The translations under genes were made by a program, and so were the position numbers. A stretch of 64,000 nt of DNA from M3007 sp046316495. GTDB taxonomy: Bacteria; Bacteroidota; Bacteroidia; Chitinophagales; Saprospiraceae. Numbering within the stretch: position 1 is the first letter of the stretch; every line of letters begins with the position of its first letter. The stretch spans positions 1 to 64,000 of the forward strand of contig JBKDAM010000148.1 of NCBI GenBank assembly GCA_046316495.1, given 5' to 3'. The notes beneath the pieces were generated by a model. It made no database searches and had not been told where the DNA came from. It saw nothing but the letters and a program-made list of their open reading frames with translations. Positions 8,080 to 17,401 of the stretch are shown piece after piece.

Positions 8080-11073
8080 TTAGGATAGTAATTCTTCTAT
8101 ATCTGCTCTAGTGAAGGCTGGTATTTCTCCTTCGGCGGCAAATAACGCTTGTCCGAGTGATTTTTTTCGCAATTGCATTGCTCTAATTTTTTCTTCGATT
8201 GAATTGCGGCTAATAAATCGGATGGCGTGGACCGATTGTTTTTGGCCGATTCGGTGAGCTCTCGCGATAGCTTGATCTTCTGCTGCGGGGTTCCACCAAG
8301 GGTCTAATAAGAAGACATAACTAGCGGAGGTAAGATTAAGGCCGACTCCACCAGCTTTGATTGAGCAAAAAAACGCTTGTATTTGCTTGTTGTTTTGAAA
8401 GGTATGAATGATGCCTTCTCGTTCGGAGGCAGGAGTGGATCCGGTGAGCCAGCAATAGGGTATTTGTGCCTGGTCGAATTGCTTTTTATAAAGCTGGAGG
8501 TGTTTGGTAAAGCTACTAAAGAAGAGCACCTTGTGTCCATCTTTTTGGAGGGTTTCCCATTGGGCCAAGACGTCTTCTATTTTTCCTGCATCACCTGAAT
8601 ATTGATCATTTTCCAAGATGGGGTGATTAGCTATTTGTCTCAGTTTTGTTAGGGACTGAATAGCTAATAGTCTAGTTTTGGGGTCATCAAACAGTTGTAA
8701 AATTTCATTTCGGACTGCAGACTTTACCTCCTCGTACCGGCTTTGTTGCTTGCTGGTCATTTCCGAAAAAAACAATTGTTCTGTGAGAGGAGGCAAGTCT
8801 GGGGTAACCTCCTCTTTTGTCCTGCGTAAAAAGAATGGTCGTACTCTTTTAAAGAGACGTTCTTTAGCAGACTCATCATTAAACCGTTCTATTGGAATTT
8901 GAAATTCTTCTTTAAATTTTGGATATGAGCCTAATATGGCGGGATTAATAAACTCCATCTGTGTCCAGAGGTCAGCAAGGGAGTTTTCGATTGGGGTGCC
9001 TGAGAGTGAAATTTTGTGAGGGGCATCCAGGCTTCTAACCACTTTTGAAATTTCGGATTCGCGGTTTTTAATTTGTTGGCTTTCATCTAGGATAATGAAA
9101 GACCATTTGATTTTGCGAAGCATCTCAATATCTTGTCTGGCGGTGTGATAAGTAGTTAGTACCACATCATGGAATGCGAGTGCGCGTGGGTCCTTTTCTC
9201 TTTGTGGGCCTGTATGTATGCGAACAAAAAGAGATGGGGCAAATTTAGACAGTTCGTTTTTCCAGTTGAAAACGAGGGATGCGGGTAAAATGAGAAGTGC
9301 TGGTTGTCGAGTATGTATAGGCGCTGCTGAGGGTTTGGTTGGGTATTCTGTGGTATTAACCGGTGGGGCTTCTAGTATGGGCGCGAACAGGTCTAGTTGG
9401 AGGCCAAGTCCCGAAGGAGTGGGAGTAGGCATTGTTGCTTCTACCTGTGATGGTTCGGGGTGTTGGTTTTTTGCAAAAAGGAGTAATGCGATGGTTTGGA
9501 GTGTTTTTCCAAGGCCCATAGAGTCTGCCAGACAGGCTCCAAATCCATGTTGATAGTGTCCAATTAGCCATTTAACCCCATAAATCTGATAGGGTCTCAA
9601 TGTTGCCTTTAAGGAGTTGTCTGGAGTATAGTCAATCTGGTTGGGGTCGATTACGGGGAAGTCTTCCGCTGTATTTACCATTTCTTCCTCAAGCAGCGTA
9701 AAAAGAGCTTTAGGCAATCTGTACCCTGATTCATTGATTTGAAGCGCTTTTGCTAGTTCTGAGTAGCGGGTGAACCACTCTTCTGGTATTAAGAAGGTAG
9801 AGCCATCTGGCAGGGGGAAGAGCGGGTCGTTTTTTTGAAGAAAAGGCACAAGTTCTTTGAAAGGAAAGACAAAAGGTCCGGCAGTAACAAGTCCATTGAC
9901 GTCAAACCAATCGGTGGATGTATCGGTTTGGATTTGGATAGATCCAGTGATTAATGCTATTTTTCTTCCATTTATTTCGGGTGGTATGATGTGGAATCCA
10001 GCATCTTTTAGTGAGTGACTGTTTTTGTTTAACCAAGTTATCCACCAAAGAAGGGCAGCGTTGTTTTTAATGCCGTACTCTGGCACGAATACCTTTCCGA
10101 GTATTTGCACATTTAATTTTTCAAGTTTTGCTATCAGGTCTGCTTCGCGTGTGGTGTCCCGAATCACTTTCTTTACAACCACTTGGTCGGTACTATCTTG
10201 GAATTCTACGGTAGTCGTGTTATTTCTTTTTTCTCCTAGTTCGAAACGAGTATGTTCATATTCAAATATTGGCTTTAATACCCAGGTGTTTTGAATGACA
10301 TCTTCAATTGGCTCGAGGAGGGCTTTTTTCAGGGTATTTGTAGTTTGGATTTCAAAGCCTTCTGCTTCGATTTGATTTCTTCCGGCGTTTCTGGCGATAA
10401 ATTTTTTAAAATAGACCTTTACTTGCTCTGGGGGAATGTGTATTACGGGCTTGTTTCGGAAAGGATTGACCATGAATCCATTAATGCCGGGTATTTGGAA
10501 AAGGGAGTGGCCAACTAACACCCAGGCTGGGTCGGTATTAGTAAGCGCGATGGTATATTGGCTACTTATTGGCCATTTTTCGGATTCGGTTCCTAGCTGG
10601 AGTTGGTACTCAATTCCGTCTTCTTTTTTTACGAAAGACAGATGAGGGATGAGGGCTGTTGTTTGGGTTTGGATTTTAACGTCCTTAACTAAGGATTTTT
10701 TTTCTGGGTGTAATGCTAGGTGGAAGTTGTTTTTTACTATTTCAGATAGAAAGGAAGACAAGTGTCTAAAGATATACCCATCTACGGTTGATTTGGTTGG
10801 GTTTTGGTTTTTGATGAGTTCGTTAAGCGGGGTAATTGTTTTACTTTTTGCAGTTTTGAAGTGCTGTTCAATTGCTTTGGGAGAAAGTATTTCAATGGTT
10901 TGGAATAGGCGGGCGATGGCTGGGGTTATTTCAATTTGATAGGGTTGGCAAGTGGCTTCGGTGGCGCGTTGGCTAAGATAGGTAAGGTTGCCTTCTTTAT
11001 CTGTTTGAACTAGCCAAGCGGCTGGTAGAAATAGGTAATCAGAATAGGGATAAAGACTAAATACGATTTGCAT
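8080..11073 (-). CDS. SNF2-family DEAD/DEAH-box ATPase
   Basis: The product has 997 residues. The first 490 or so residues are a large beta-rich region typical of bacterial SNF2 proteins. Walker A (DSMGLGKTLQTIALL) is near residue 520, the motif II variant DESQQIKN near 660, SGTPIEN is motif III, and LLDPWWNPAAEDQAIARAHR with IGQ is motif VI. This is a Swi2/Snf2 double-stranded DNA translocase, probably a stand-alone RapA- or HepA-related remodeler. The start ATG at 11073 gives a sensible N-terminus (MQIVFSLYPYSDYLFLPAAW). The small Imm51-like gene follows after 53 bp. Confidence 0.9.
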   Translation of the reverse strand: MQIVFSLYPYSDYLFLPAAWLVQTDKEGNLTYLSQRATEATCQPYQIEITPAIARLFQTIEILSPKAIEQHFKTAKSKTITPLNELIKNQNPTKSTVDGYIFRHLSSFLSEIVKNNFHLALHPEKKSLVKDVKIQTQTTALIPHLSFVKKEDGIEYQLQLGTESEKWPISSQYTIALTNTDPAWVLVGHSLFQIPGINGFMVNPFRNKPVIHIPPEQVKVYFKKFIARNAGRNQIEAEGFEIQTTNTLKKALLEPIEDVIQNTWVLKPIFEYEHTRFELGEKRNNTTTVEFQDSTDQVVVKKVIRDTTREADLIAKLEKLNVQILGKVFVPEYGIKNNAALLWWITWLNKNSHSLKDAGFHIIPPEINGRKIALITGSIQIQTDTSTDWFDVNGLVTAGPFVFPFKELVPFLQKNDPLFPLPDGSTFLIPEEWFTRYSELAKALQINESGYRLPKALFTLLEEEMVNTAEDFPVIDPNQIDYTPDNSLKATLRPYQIYGVKWLIGHYQHGFGACLADSMGLGKTLQTIALLLFAKNQHPEPSQVEATMPTPTPSGLGLQLDLFAPILEAPPVNTTEYPTKPSAAPIHTRQPALLILPASLVFNWKNELSKFAPSLFVRIHTGPQREKDPRALAFHDVVLTTYHTARQDIEMLRKIKWSFIILDESQQIKNRESEISKVVRSLDAPHKISLSGTPIENSLADLWTQMEFINPAILGSYPKFKEEFQIPIERFNDESAKERLFKRVRPFFLRRTKEEVTPDLPPLTEQLFFSEMTSKQQSRYEEVKSAVRNEILQLFDDPKTRLLAIQSLTKLRQIANHPILENDQYSGDAGKIEDVLAQWETLQKDGHKVLFFSSFTKHLQLYKKQFDQAQIPYCWLTGSTPASEREGIIHTFQNNKQIQAFFCSIKAGGVGLNLTSASYVFLLDPWWNPAAEDQAIARAHRIGQKQSVHAIRFISRNSIEEKIRAMQLRKKSLGQALFAAEGEIPAFTRADIEELLS

Positions 11074-11181
11074 TAATTATGATTCGATTAAGTGAGCGGG
11101 GAGTGATGAAGGGAATGGTTTATGATGCCTGTTTTCTGAAAGGTTGTTTGATGTTTGAGCGGTCAAAGTAAAAAAAGTGTG

Positions 11182-11209
11182 TTGTAAAAGGCAGTTTTAA
11201 TTACATTTG
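11182..11209 (+). promoter_or_regulatory. Candidate promoter for accA
   Basis: GTTG (TTG at 11182-11184) is followed 17 bases later by TACATTTG at 11202-11209, an exact TAnnTTTG box. It lies in the 273-bp gap between the divergent SNF2 and accA genes, about 138 bp before the accA start, leaving a long leader. Spacing is slightly short of the usual 19. Nothing else in this gap was recognised. Confidence 0.45.
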
Positions 11210-11346
11210 CGGGCTATTATTGAAAGAAGAGCCTAAACCCCCTCGATTTTGCCGCAAAAATGGTAAAATATTAAAAAACGGTGTTGGGTTATGGTATCTT
11301 AGCTTTCATTTTTGGGTAAATTATTCCTCACCAACCCTAATTTGGT

Positions 11347-12360
11347 ATGGCAACGACTTTTATGGATTTTGAAAAGCCCTTGGAAACCCTTTATGAGCAG
11401 CTGGAAAAGCTCAAAGAAGTTGGGGAACAAGGTGAAGTTGATGTGACGGTGATGGTTAGTGAGCTTGAGCAAAAGATTGCGGCGAAGAAGGAAGAGATTT
11501 ATTCCAGCCTAACTGGGTGGCAGAAGGTACAGTTAAGTCGTCATCCAGAGCGACCGTATACACTTTATTATGTGACGACTATGTGCAGCAAGTTCATAGA
11601 GCTACACGGTGATCGGTATGCTGGTGATGACAAGGCGATTGTAGGAGGCTTAGCTGATTTTGGTGGTCAGACGGTTATGGTGATAGGTCACCAGAAGGGG
11701 GTGAACACCAAGATGCGGCAATATCGAAATTTTGGTATGGCGAACCCCGAGGGGTATCGGAAAGCACTTCGATTGATGAAATTGGCGGAGCGCTTTGGGT
11801 ATCCGGTTGTGACGCTTATTGATACTCCTGGTGCGTTTCCTGGTTTAGAGGCGGAACAGCGCGGGCAAGCAGAGGCAATTGCGAGGAATTTGTTTGAGAT
11901 GGCACAATTAAAAGTTCCGATCATTTGTTACGTTATTGGGGAGGGCGCCTCAGGTGGAGCACTGGGAATTGGACTTGGGGATCGAGTATTTATGTTGGAG
12001 CATACCTGGTATTCTGTTATCTCTCCGGAGAATTGCTCGACTATTTTGTGGCGGTCTTGGGAGTTTAAGGAGAAGGCTGCTGAGGCACTTCGTTTGGATG
12101 CTGACTCGATGTTATCATTTGGCTTAATAGACGGAATTGTAAGGGAGCCTTTAGGAGGAGCTCACAATGCACCAGAGAAGATGGCGATGGACTTGCGGGG
12201 GCATATTATGGAGCAGTTGGCAGAGCTGATGCCGCAAGATCCGGAGGTTCGGATTGTGAATCGGATTCACAAATATGAGCAGATGGGTCGGTATACTTAC
12301 TTGTCTGCCTTGGAAGAAGCAGAGGCAGAGCGGAAGCCCAAATCAAAATCAGCGAAGTAA
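11347..12360 (+). CDS. accA: Acetyl-CoA carboxylase carboxyltransferase subunit alpha
   Basis: The product has 337 residues, close to the usual 320. It transfers the carboxyl group from carboxybiotin to acetyl-CoA, giving malonyl-CoA for fatty-acid synthesis, together with AccD (not in this window). Recognisable blocks are RHPERPYTLYY, GDRYAGDDKAIVGGLA, LIDTPGAFPGLEAEQRGQAE and the oxyanion region GEGASGGALGIG. The Lys/Ser-rich end is a short tail. The lpxC/fabZ gene begins 50 bp later on the same strand, so lipid precursor and lipid A genes are grouped. Confidence 0.95.
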   Translation: MATTFMDFEKPLETLYEQLEKLKEVGEQGEVDVTVMVSELEQKIAAKKEEIYSSLTGWQKVQLSRHPERPYTLYYVTTMCSKFIELHGDRYAGDDKAIVGGLADFGGQTVMVIGHQKGVNTKMRQYRNFGMANPEGYRKALRLMKLAERFGYPVVTLIDTPGAFPGLEAEQRGQAEAIARNLFEMAQLKVPIICYVIGEGASGGALGIGLGDRVFMLEHTWYSVISPENCSTILWRSWEFKEKAAEALRLDADSMLSFGLIDGIVREPLGGAHNAPEKMAMDLRGHIMEQLAELMPQDPEVRIVNRIHKYEQMGRYTYLSALEEAEAERKPKSKSAK

Positions 12361-12409
12361 GAAGGTATATTTTCTCAGGCTCTACCAATGGAGCAATTAC
12401 CCTATTAAT

Positions 12410-13804
12410 ATGAAGCAAACAACTATAAAGGAGGCTGTTTCCGTAAAAGGCGTTGGGTTACATACGGGCAAGCTCGTCACATTGACTATGAAGCCGGCTA
12501 TAGCGGGGCACGGCTACCGTTTTCAGCGCATTGACCTCGATGATCAGCCGGTTATTCCTGCAGATGTAAAGTTGGTGATATCGACGAATCGAAGTACTAC
12601 CCTCAAAAGTGGGGAGGCGCAGGTTTCTACTGTTGAGCATGTTCTTTCAGCGTTATATGGGATGGGGGTTGACAATGTGCTTTTGGAGATTGATGGCCCT
12701 GAAATGCCGATTATGGATGGTACTTCTGTTCCATTTGTAGAGGCAATTAAACGAGCCGGAATAGTCGAGTTGGAGCAAGACAGGGAGTATTTTGTCATTA
12801 CCGAGCCTATTTCTTATCGCGATGAGGTAACAGGAACTGAGCTTATGGCGCTTCCCGCTGAGCAGTTTGAGGCTACGGTCATGATCGACTTTAATTCTTC
12901 TGTTTTAGTTCCGCAGTTTGCAGCTTTAAGCAATATTAATGATTATGAAGGACAAATTGCTCCTTGCAGGACCTTTGTCTTTTTGCATGAGCTTGAGAAG
13001 CTGCTGGATTTGGGATTGATTAAAGGTGGAGATTTGGACAATGCGATTGTGATTGCTGATCGAAAGATGGAGCAAGAGGAGCTGGATAGTTTATCAAAAA
13101 AAATGGGCAAACCGTCCATAAAGGTGGATTCGGAGGGTGTGTTGAATACGGTGAAACTTCGTTTTCATAATGAGCCAGCTCGCCATAAGTTATTGGATGT
13201 GATGGGAGATTTGGCTTTGATCGGAAAGCCAATACTTGGCAAGATCGTTGCGACAAAGCCTGGACATACGGCAAATGTTGAATTTGCCAAACTACTCAAA
13301 AAACAATTTCTTGAGAAACGTCGTTTAGTAGGGATACCGAAGTACGATCCGGAGAAAGAGCCCGTTTTGGACTTTGCTGGGGTTCAGCAGTTGTTGCCAC
13401 ATCGATATCCTTTTCTTATGGTAGATAAGGTTATTGAGATTAGCGAGACACACGTTGTAGGAATCAAGAATGTAACCATGAATGAGGGTTTGTTTCAGGG
13501 GCACTTTCCCGGCAATCCGATTTTTCCTGGGGTTTTACAGATAGAAGCTTTAGCTCAGACAGGAGGCATTTTAGCTTTGTATAATTTGGAAGATAAAGGC
13601 GGTTGGGATACTTATTTTTTAAAAATTGAAAATACCCGTTTTAAGGCTATGGTTCGTCCTGGCGACACCTTAATTCTTAAAATGGAGTTACTAGAGCCAA
13701 TTCGACGTGGAATCGTGCATATGCAAGGTACGGCATACGTAGGAAGTAAAATTGTATCTGAGGGTGAGCTAACTGCGCAGATTGTACGCAGAAACAAGGA
13801 ATAA
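12410..13804 (+). CDS. lpxC/fabZ: Bifunctional LpxC deacetylase / FabZ dehydratase
   Basis: The product has 464 residues. The start at 12410 (MKQTTIKEAVSVKGVGLHTG) matches the LpxC N-terminus. An upstream in-frame ATG at 12275 lies inside accA and is rejected. Residues 1 to about 310 are UDP-3-O-acyl-GlcNAc deacetylase: STVEHVLSALYGMG and RHKLLDVMGDLAL carry the zinc-binding His and Asp residues. Residues about 325-464 are 3-hydroxyacyl-ACP dehydratase: LLPHRYPFLMVD has the catalytic His and GHFPGNPIFPGVLQIEALAQ the catalytic Glu. This fusion is characteristic of Bacteroidota. It feeds lipid A and fatty-acid synthesis. The lpxA gene follows after 6 bp. Confidence 0.97.
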   Translation: MKQTTIKEAVSVKGVGLHTGKLVTLTMKPAIAGHGYRFQRIDLDDQPVIPADVKLVISTNRSTTLKSGEAQVSTVEHVLSALYGMGVDNVLLEIDGPEMPIMDGTSVPFVEAIKRAGIVELEQDREYFVITEPISYRDEVTGTELMALPAEQFEATVMIDFNSSVLVPQFAALSNINDYEGQIAPCRTFVFLHELEKLLDLGLIKGGDLDNAIVIADRKMEQEELDSLSKKMGKPSIKVDSEGVLNTVKLRFHNEPARHKLLDVMGDLALIGKPILGKIVATKPGHTANVEFAKLLKKQFLEKRRLVGIPKYDPEKEPVLDFAGVQQLLPHRYPFLMVDKVIEISETHVVGIKNVTMNEGLFQGHFPGNPIFPGVLQIEALAQTGGILALYNLEDKGGWDTYFLKIENTRFKAMVRPGDTLILKMELLEPIRRGIVHMQGTAYVGSKIVSEGELTAQIVRRNKE

Positions 13805-13810
13805 CGGCGC

Positions 13811-14608
13811 ATGAATATTGCCTCAAACACATTTAGGGATGTACATCCGGGTGCCAAAATTGGCAGCAATGTGCATATAGGCCCATTTACAGTAATTGAT
13901 GAGGATGTTGTCATTGGTGACAATTGCCGCATTGGTTCCAATGTTCACATATTTAATGGTGCTCGAATTGGAGATGGGGTCCAAATCTTCCCTTTTTCCA
14001 GTATTAGTGCTACGCCTCAATCCATCAAAAAGGAGGAGGAGAAAGCCATACTTGAAATTGGCTCTGGGACAATTATTCGAGAGTCTTGTACTATTAATCG
14101 AGGAATACCTCGTTTTGGTGGTAAGACAGTAATTGGTGAGAATGTTTTATTGATGGCTTATGCGCATGTTGCACACGATTGTTTGGTTGGAAGCAATTCT
14201 GTATTGGCTAACAATGTAACCTTGGCTGGGCATATTGAGGTTGGTAAATATGCTACAATTGGTGGAATGGTTGCTGTTCATCAATTTGTCCGTATTGGTG
14301 AGCAGGTAATGATTGGTGGTGGGTCGCTTGTGCGAAAAGATGTGCCACCTTATGTAACGGCTGCGCGGGATCCCTTATCATACGTTGGTATCAATTCCAT
14401 TGGACTGCGCAGACGAGGTTTTTCAGTGGATGATATGCATCACATTGAGGATATATACCGGATCCTTTTTGTAAGGGGCTATAGTGTTCGAAAAGCCTTG
14501 GAAGTAATTGAAACAAGTTTGCCTCAGACGGATTATGCTCGCCAAATTACCAGCTTTATTCGGAATGCGCAGCGTGGTTTAATGAAAGGATACGGTGGTA
14601 AAAGCTAA
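13811..14608 (+). CDS. lpxA: UDP-N-acetylglucosamine O-acyltransferase
   Basis: The product has 265 residues, the standard LpxA length. It adds a 3-hydroxyacyl chain to UDP-GlcNAc, the first step of lipid A synthesis. The N-terminal half is a left-handed beta-helix of hexapeptide repeats (GAKIGSNVHIGPFTVIDEDV and similar). The conserved catalytic histidine lies in the segment LLMAYAHVAHDCLVGSN, and the helical C-terminal domain contains GINSIGLRRRGFS. It is 6 bp behind lpxC/fabZ and surely co-transcribed with it. Confidence 0.96.
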   Translation: MNIASNTFRDVHPGAKIGSNVHIGPFTVIDEDVVIGDNCRIGSNVHIFNGARIGDGVQIFPFSSISATPQSIKKEEEKAILEIGSGTIIRESCTINRGIPRFGGKTVIGENVLLMAYAHVAHDCLVGSNSVLANNVTLAGHIEVGKYATIGGMVAVHQFVRIGEQVMIGGGSLVRKDVPPYVTAARDPLSYVGINSIGLRRRGFSVDDMHHIEDIYRILFVRGYSVRKALEVIETSLPQTDYARQITSFIRNAQRGLMKGYGGKS

Positions 14609-14627
14609 ATACAATTAAGATAAATAG

Positions 14628-14635
14628 TACTTTTG
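14628..14635 (+). promoter_or_regulatory. Candidate -7 box before the TMTC-like gene
   Basis: TACTTTTG matches TAnnTTTG and lies 22 bp before the ATG at 14658. No matching -33 TTTG is seen at the right distance. It could give the membrane protein a promoter separate from the lpx genes. Confidence 0.35.
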
Positions 14636-14657
14636 CTTCTAGTAATCCGTTCATCTT

Positions 14658-16664
14658 ATGGCGAAGCAGCAAAAGAAAAATGATCCGCGCCCTGCTCGAG
14701 CAGGTGCCTCCCCTCTTCCACCAGTTTCTGGCAATTCTGTAGTGAATGCGCCCTCTTGGCTATCTTTTTTGATGGTAGCGCTTGGGATATTGCTTTATTC
14801 CAATACCCTTTGGCACGACTTCACCCTAGATGATTTTGGTGCAATCAAAGAAAACTGGATTGTCAAGGCTGGCTTTAAGCATTGGGATCTACTTTGGAGT
14901 ACAGAATATCGGTACGGCTCTTGGGCAAGTCCAGGGTCTTTGTACAGACCGTTGACATTAGCAATGTTCTCTATTGAATGGCAATTAATGCAGGGGCCCA
15001 TGATTGGGCACCTCTTCAATATACTATATTATGGGCTAACTGGTTGGGTATTATGGATTACTTGGCGGAGGATATTATCGGAATACCCTTGGACATTGGC
15101 AGCTGCAACCACTTTGTTGTTTCTAGCACATCCTGTCCATACAGAAGTAGTAGCTAACATAAAAAGTCGGGATGAGATCATCTCCTTGCTGTGCAGTATG
15201 TCTGCGCTTTATTTTCTTTGGAATTATTTTGATTCTGAACGTAAAAAGTGGCTTTATGTCGCAGCAGGAGTTTATGGTTTGGGGATGTTTGCGAAGGAGA
15301 GTGGAATCACCTTTTTAGCGATTTTCCCTTTGACAATTTGGTTTTTTGGCAAGCGTTCTCTTGGGGAGACCATACGGATAAGTGCTTTGTTTTTAGTTCC
15401 CGTAGCTCTTTACTTATTGATTCGCTATAAAGTTCTGAGTGCCCAGCCCTATCAGGAGGTGTATTCAATATTGGACAACTTTATTGTTGGTGCGAAAGAT
15501 AAGGCTTCGGAATTGGCATCCGCTTTTATGATGTGTTTATTATACCTAAAGGCGTTGGTTTGGCCTCATCCTCTGGTAAGCGATATGGGTTATCCACAGA
15601 TGAAGCCAGTATCGTTTTCTGATTGGAGGGCCATAGTTGGTTTCGGGGTATATGCAGGAATGGGGATTTGGGCGCTTCTAAATATTGGCAAAAGACATCT
15701 CCTTTCATACGCCATTCTTTTCTACTTAATTACCTTCTCCCTCTTCAGCAATGTGCTTATGCTGATTGGCACTTCTTACGGAGAGCGGTTATTGTATGCG
15801 CCTTCTTGGGGATATGCCTTAGGATTAGCGTGGCTTTTGGAAAAAATTGCTGGCAAATTGGAACAAACTAAGGCAGGAAAAACCTCTTCTGCTGCATTTT
15901 GGACTGTGATTAGTTTAGTTGTAGTTGCATTTGCTTTTAAAACGGTGTCGCGAAATGCAGCATGGAAAGATAGTTATTCTTTGTATGAAGCGGATTATCC
16001 CACCTCTCCCAACTGTGCTAAATTGAATTATCATAGAGCATTGGAAATCAACAACAACGGAATGGATGAGGATAAGAATAATGTTATTAATCCCAAGATG
16101 ATTGAAGACGCTATAAAAGCGTATAATCGCACGATAGAGTTGTATCCAGAGTACCATGATGCTTATGGTAGCCGGGGGCTGGCCTACTTCCGCTTGCAAC
16201 AATACGAAAATGCGTTTAAGGACTATCAAGTAGCACTCAAGTACCGCCCTAACGATGCAAAAGTGCTCTCCAATATGGGGTATATTTATTTTTTAAGAGC
16301 GCAGCGGCCGGGCAACCAGCTCGCCTTAACGGAGTTGGATTCTGCTGAAAACGTATATAGGCGAGCTATTCAGTTCGACCCAAGGTTTGTGGATGCACGG
16401 CGCAATTTAGGTGCTGTTCTTGCAATGAAAAGGCAGTTTCCCAAAGCAATTATAGAATGGAAGGAAGGATTGAAGTACGAACCCAATAGTGCGATTTTAC
16501 ATTTTTACGTTGGGGCGGCCAACTGTGACATGGGGGATCCTGTGAATGCTACACCTTGGATGGAAAAGGCTAGACAGCTCGACTCAAAGCTTGGTCCTCA
16601 GATCGACCAAAAGATGGCAGAAGGAAGAGCAAATGCTCAAAAATTAAGTCCACCCGGGAAATAA
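14658..16664 (+). CDS. TMTC-like polytopic membrane protein with C-terminal TPR repeats
   Basis: The product has 668 residues. Residues about 35-430 contain around ten hydrophobic helices, with FTLDDFGAIKENWIVKAG near the N-terminus and HPVHTEVVANIKSRDEIISL around residue 155. Both resemble the TMTC/DUF1736 group of GT-C protein O-mannosyltransferase-like enzymes. Residues about 460-650 hold tetratricopeptide repeats, e.g. AYGSRGLAYFRLQQYENAF. The acidic DD in the first loop is where GT-C enzymes keep a catalytic acidic residue. A lipid-linked sugar transferase role is inferred from fold only. It stands alone between lpxA and pth. Confidence 0.75.
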   Translation: MAKQQKKNDPRPARAGASPLPPVSGNSVVNAPSWLSFLMVALGILLYSNTLWHDFTLDDFGAIKENWIVKAGFKHWDLLWSTEYRYGSWASPGSLYRPLTLAMFSIEWQLMQGPMIGHLFNILYYGLTGWVLWITWRRILSEYPWTLAAATTLLFLAHPVHTEVVANIKSRDEIISLLCSMSALYFLWNYFDSERKKWLYVAAGVYGLGMFAKESGITFLAIFPLTIWFFGKRSLGETIRISALFLVPVALYLLIRYKVLSAQPYQEVYSILDNFIVGAKDKASELASAFMMCLLYLKALVWPHPLVSDMGYPQMKPVSFSDWRAIVGFGVYAGMGIWALLNIGKRHLLSYAILFYLITFSLFSNVLMLIGTSYGERLLYAPSWGYALGLAWLLEKIAGKLEQTKAGKTSSAAFWTVISLVVVAFAFKTVSRNAAWKDSYSLYEADYPTSPNCAKLNYHRALEINNNGMDEDKNNVINPKMIEDAIKAYNRTIELYPEYHDAYGSRGLAYFRLQQYENAFKDYQVALKYRPNDAKVLSNMGYIYFLRAQRPGNQLALTELDSAENVYRRAIQFDPRFVDARRNLGAVLAMKRQFPKAIIEWKEGLKYEPNSAILHFYVGAANCDMGDPVNATPWMEKARQLDSKLGPQIDQKMAEGRANAQKLSPPGK

Positions 16665-16748
16665 GTCAGGTACACTGAACCGTATTGATCGCGGTGTTTC
16701 TTAATAGTTATAGTATTATTTAACGGTAAAAAGAAAAAACAATCAGGG

Positions 16749-17309
16749 GTGAAATATTTAATAACAGGCCTTGGAAATGTGGGCTATGAATACGATCAGA
16801 CACGTCACAATATTGGTTTTGCGGTGGTTGACCTTATTTGCACCTCTCTTGACGGCAAGTGGCGGCAAGACACTCATGGCGATTTGGCAGAAGTTCGATA
16901 CAAAGGCAGGACTGTAATTTTGTTGAAGCCCAATACTTATATGAACTTGAGTGGGAAAGCGGTTCGTTATTGGATGCAAAAGGAGAAAGTTCCGATTGAA
17001 AATGTATTGGTCATTACAGATGATCTAAACCTACCATTTGGGAAATTGAGACTAAGACCTAACGGTTCAGATGGAGGCCATAATGGGCTAAAGAGTGTTC
17101 AGGAGCTGCTGGGAGAAACGAATTATCCGAGGTTGAGAATGGGTATTGGGAATACGTTTTCAAAGGGGAAGCAGGTGAATTTTGTTTTAGGTAAATGGTC
17201 AGAGGATGAAAAAGCGGAGTTGTCGTTCATCTTGGAAAAAGCGAGTGAAGCGGTTAAGGCCTATGTTGCGATTGGCATTGATCGCGCGATGAACTTGTAT
17301 AATAAATAA
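16749..17309 (+). CDS. pth: Peptidyl-tRNA hydrolase
   Basis: The product has 186 residues and starts at GTG 16749, preceded by CAGGG. It releases tRNA from stalled peptidyl-tRNA. Family hallmarks are all present: GLGNVGYEYDQTRHNIGF with the catalytic His20, LLKPNTYMNLSGKAV, DDLNLPFGKLRLRPNGSDGG, and the LRMGIG block. Length is normal. It appears to be transcribed alone or with the preceding TPR protein (84-bp gap). Confidence 0.96.
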   Translation: MKYLITGLGNVGYEYDQTRHNIGFAVVDLICTSLDGKWRQDTHGDLAEVRYKGRTVILLKPNTYMNLSGKAVRYWMQKEKVPIENVLVITDDLNLPFGKLRLRPNGSDGGHNGLKSVQELLGETNYPRLRMGIGNTFSKGKQVNFVLGKWSEDEKAELSFILEKASEAVKAYVAIGIDRAMNLYNK

Positions 17310-17401
17310 AGCTATTAAAAGGTGCTGCTACTTTCCTCTTTACTTGGAGTGCAAACTAGCTTTTATACCGTTCTTTAATGGTCGTAAAGTGCCCTCTACT
17401 T

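Noticed and set aside
12275..12409. Upstream in-frame ATG extending lpxC/fabZ by 45 residues
   Set aside because: It lies inside accA and the extra residues do not resemble LpxC; the start at 12410 gives the family N-terminus.
12410..13804. LpxC-FabZ fusion as a novelty
   Set aside because: The fusion is well known and typical of Bacteroidota.
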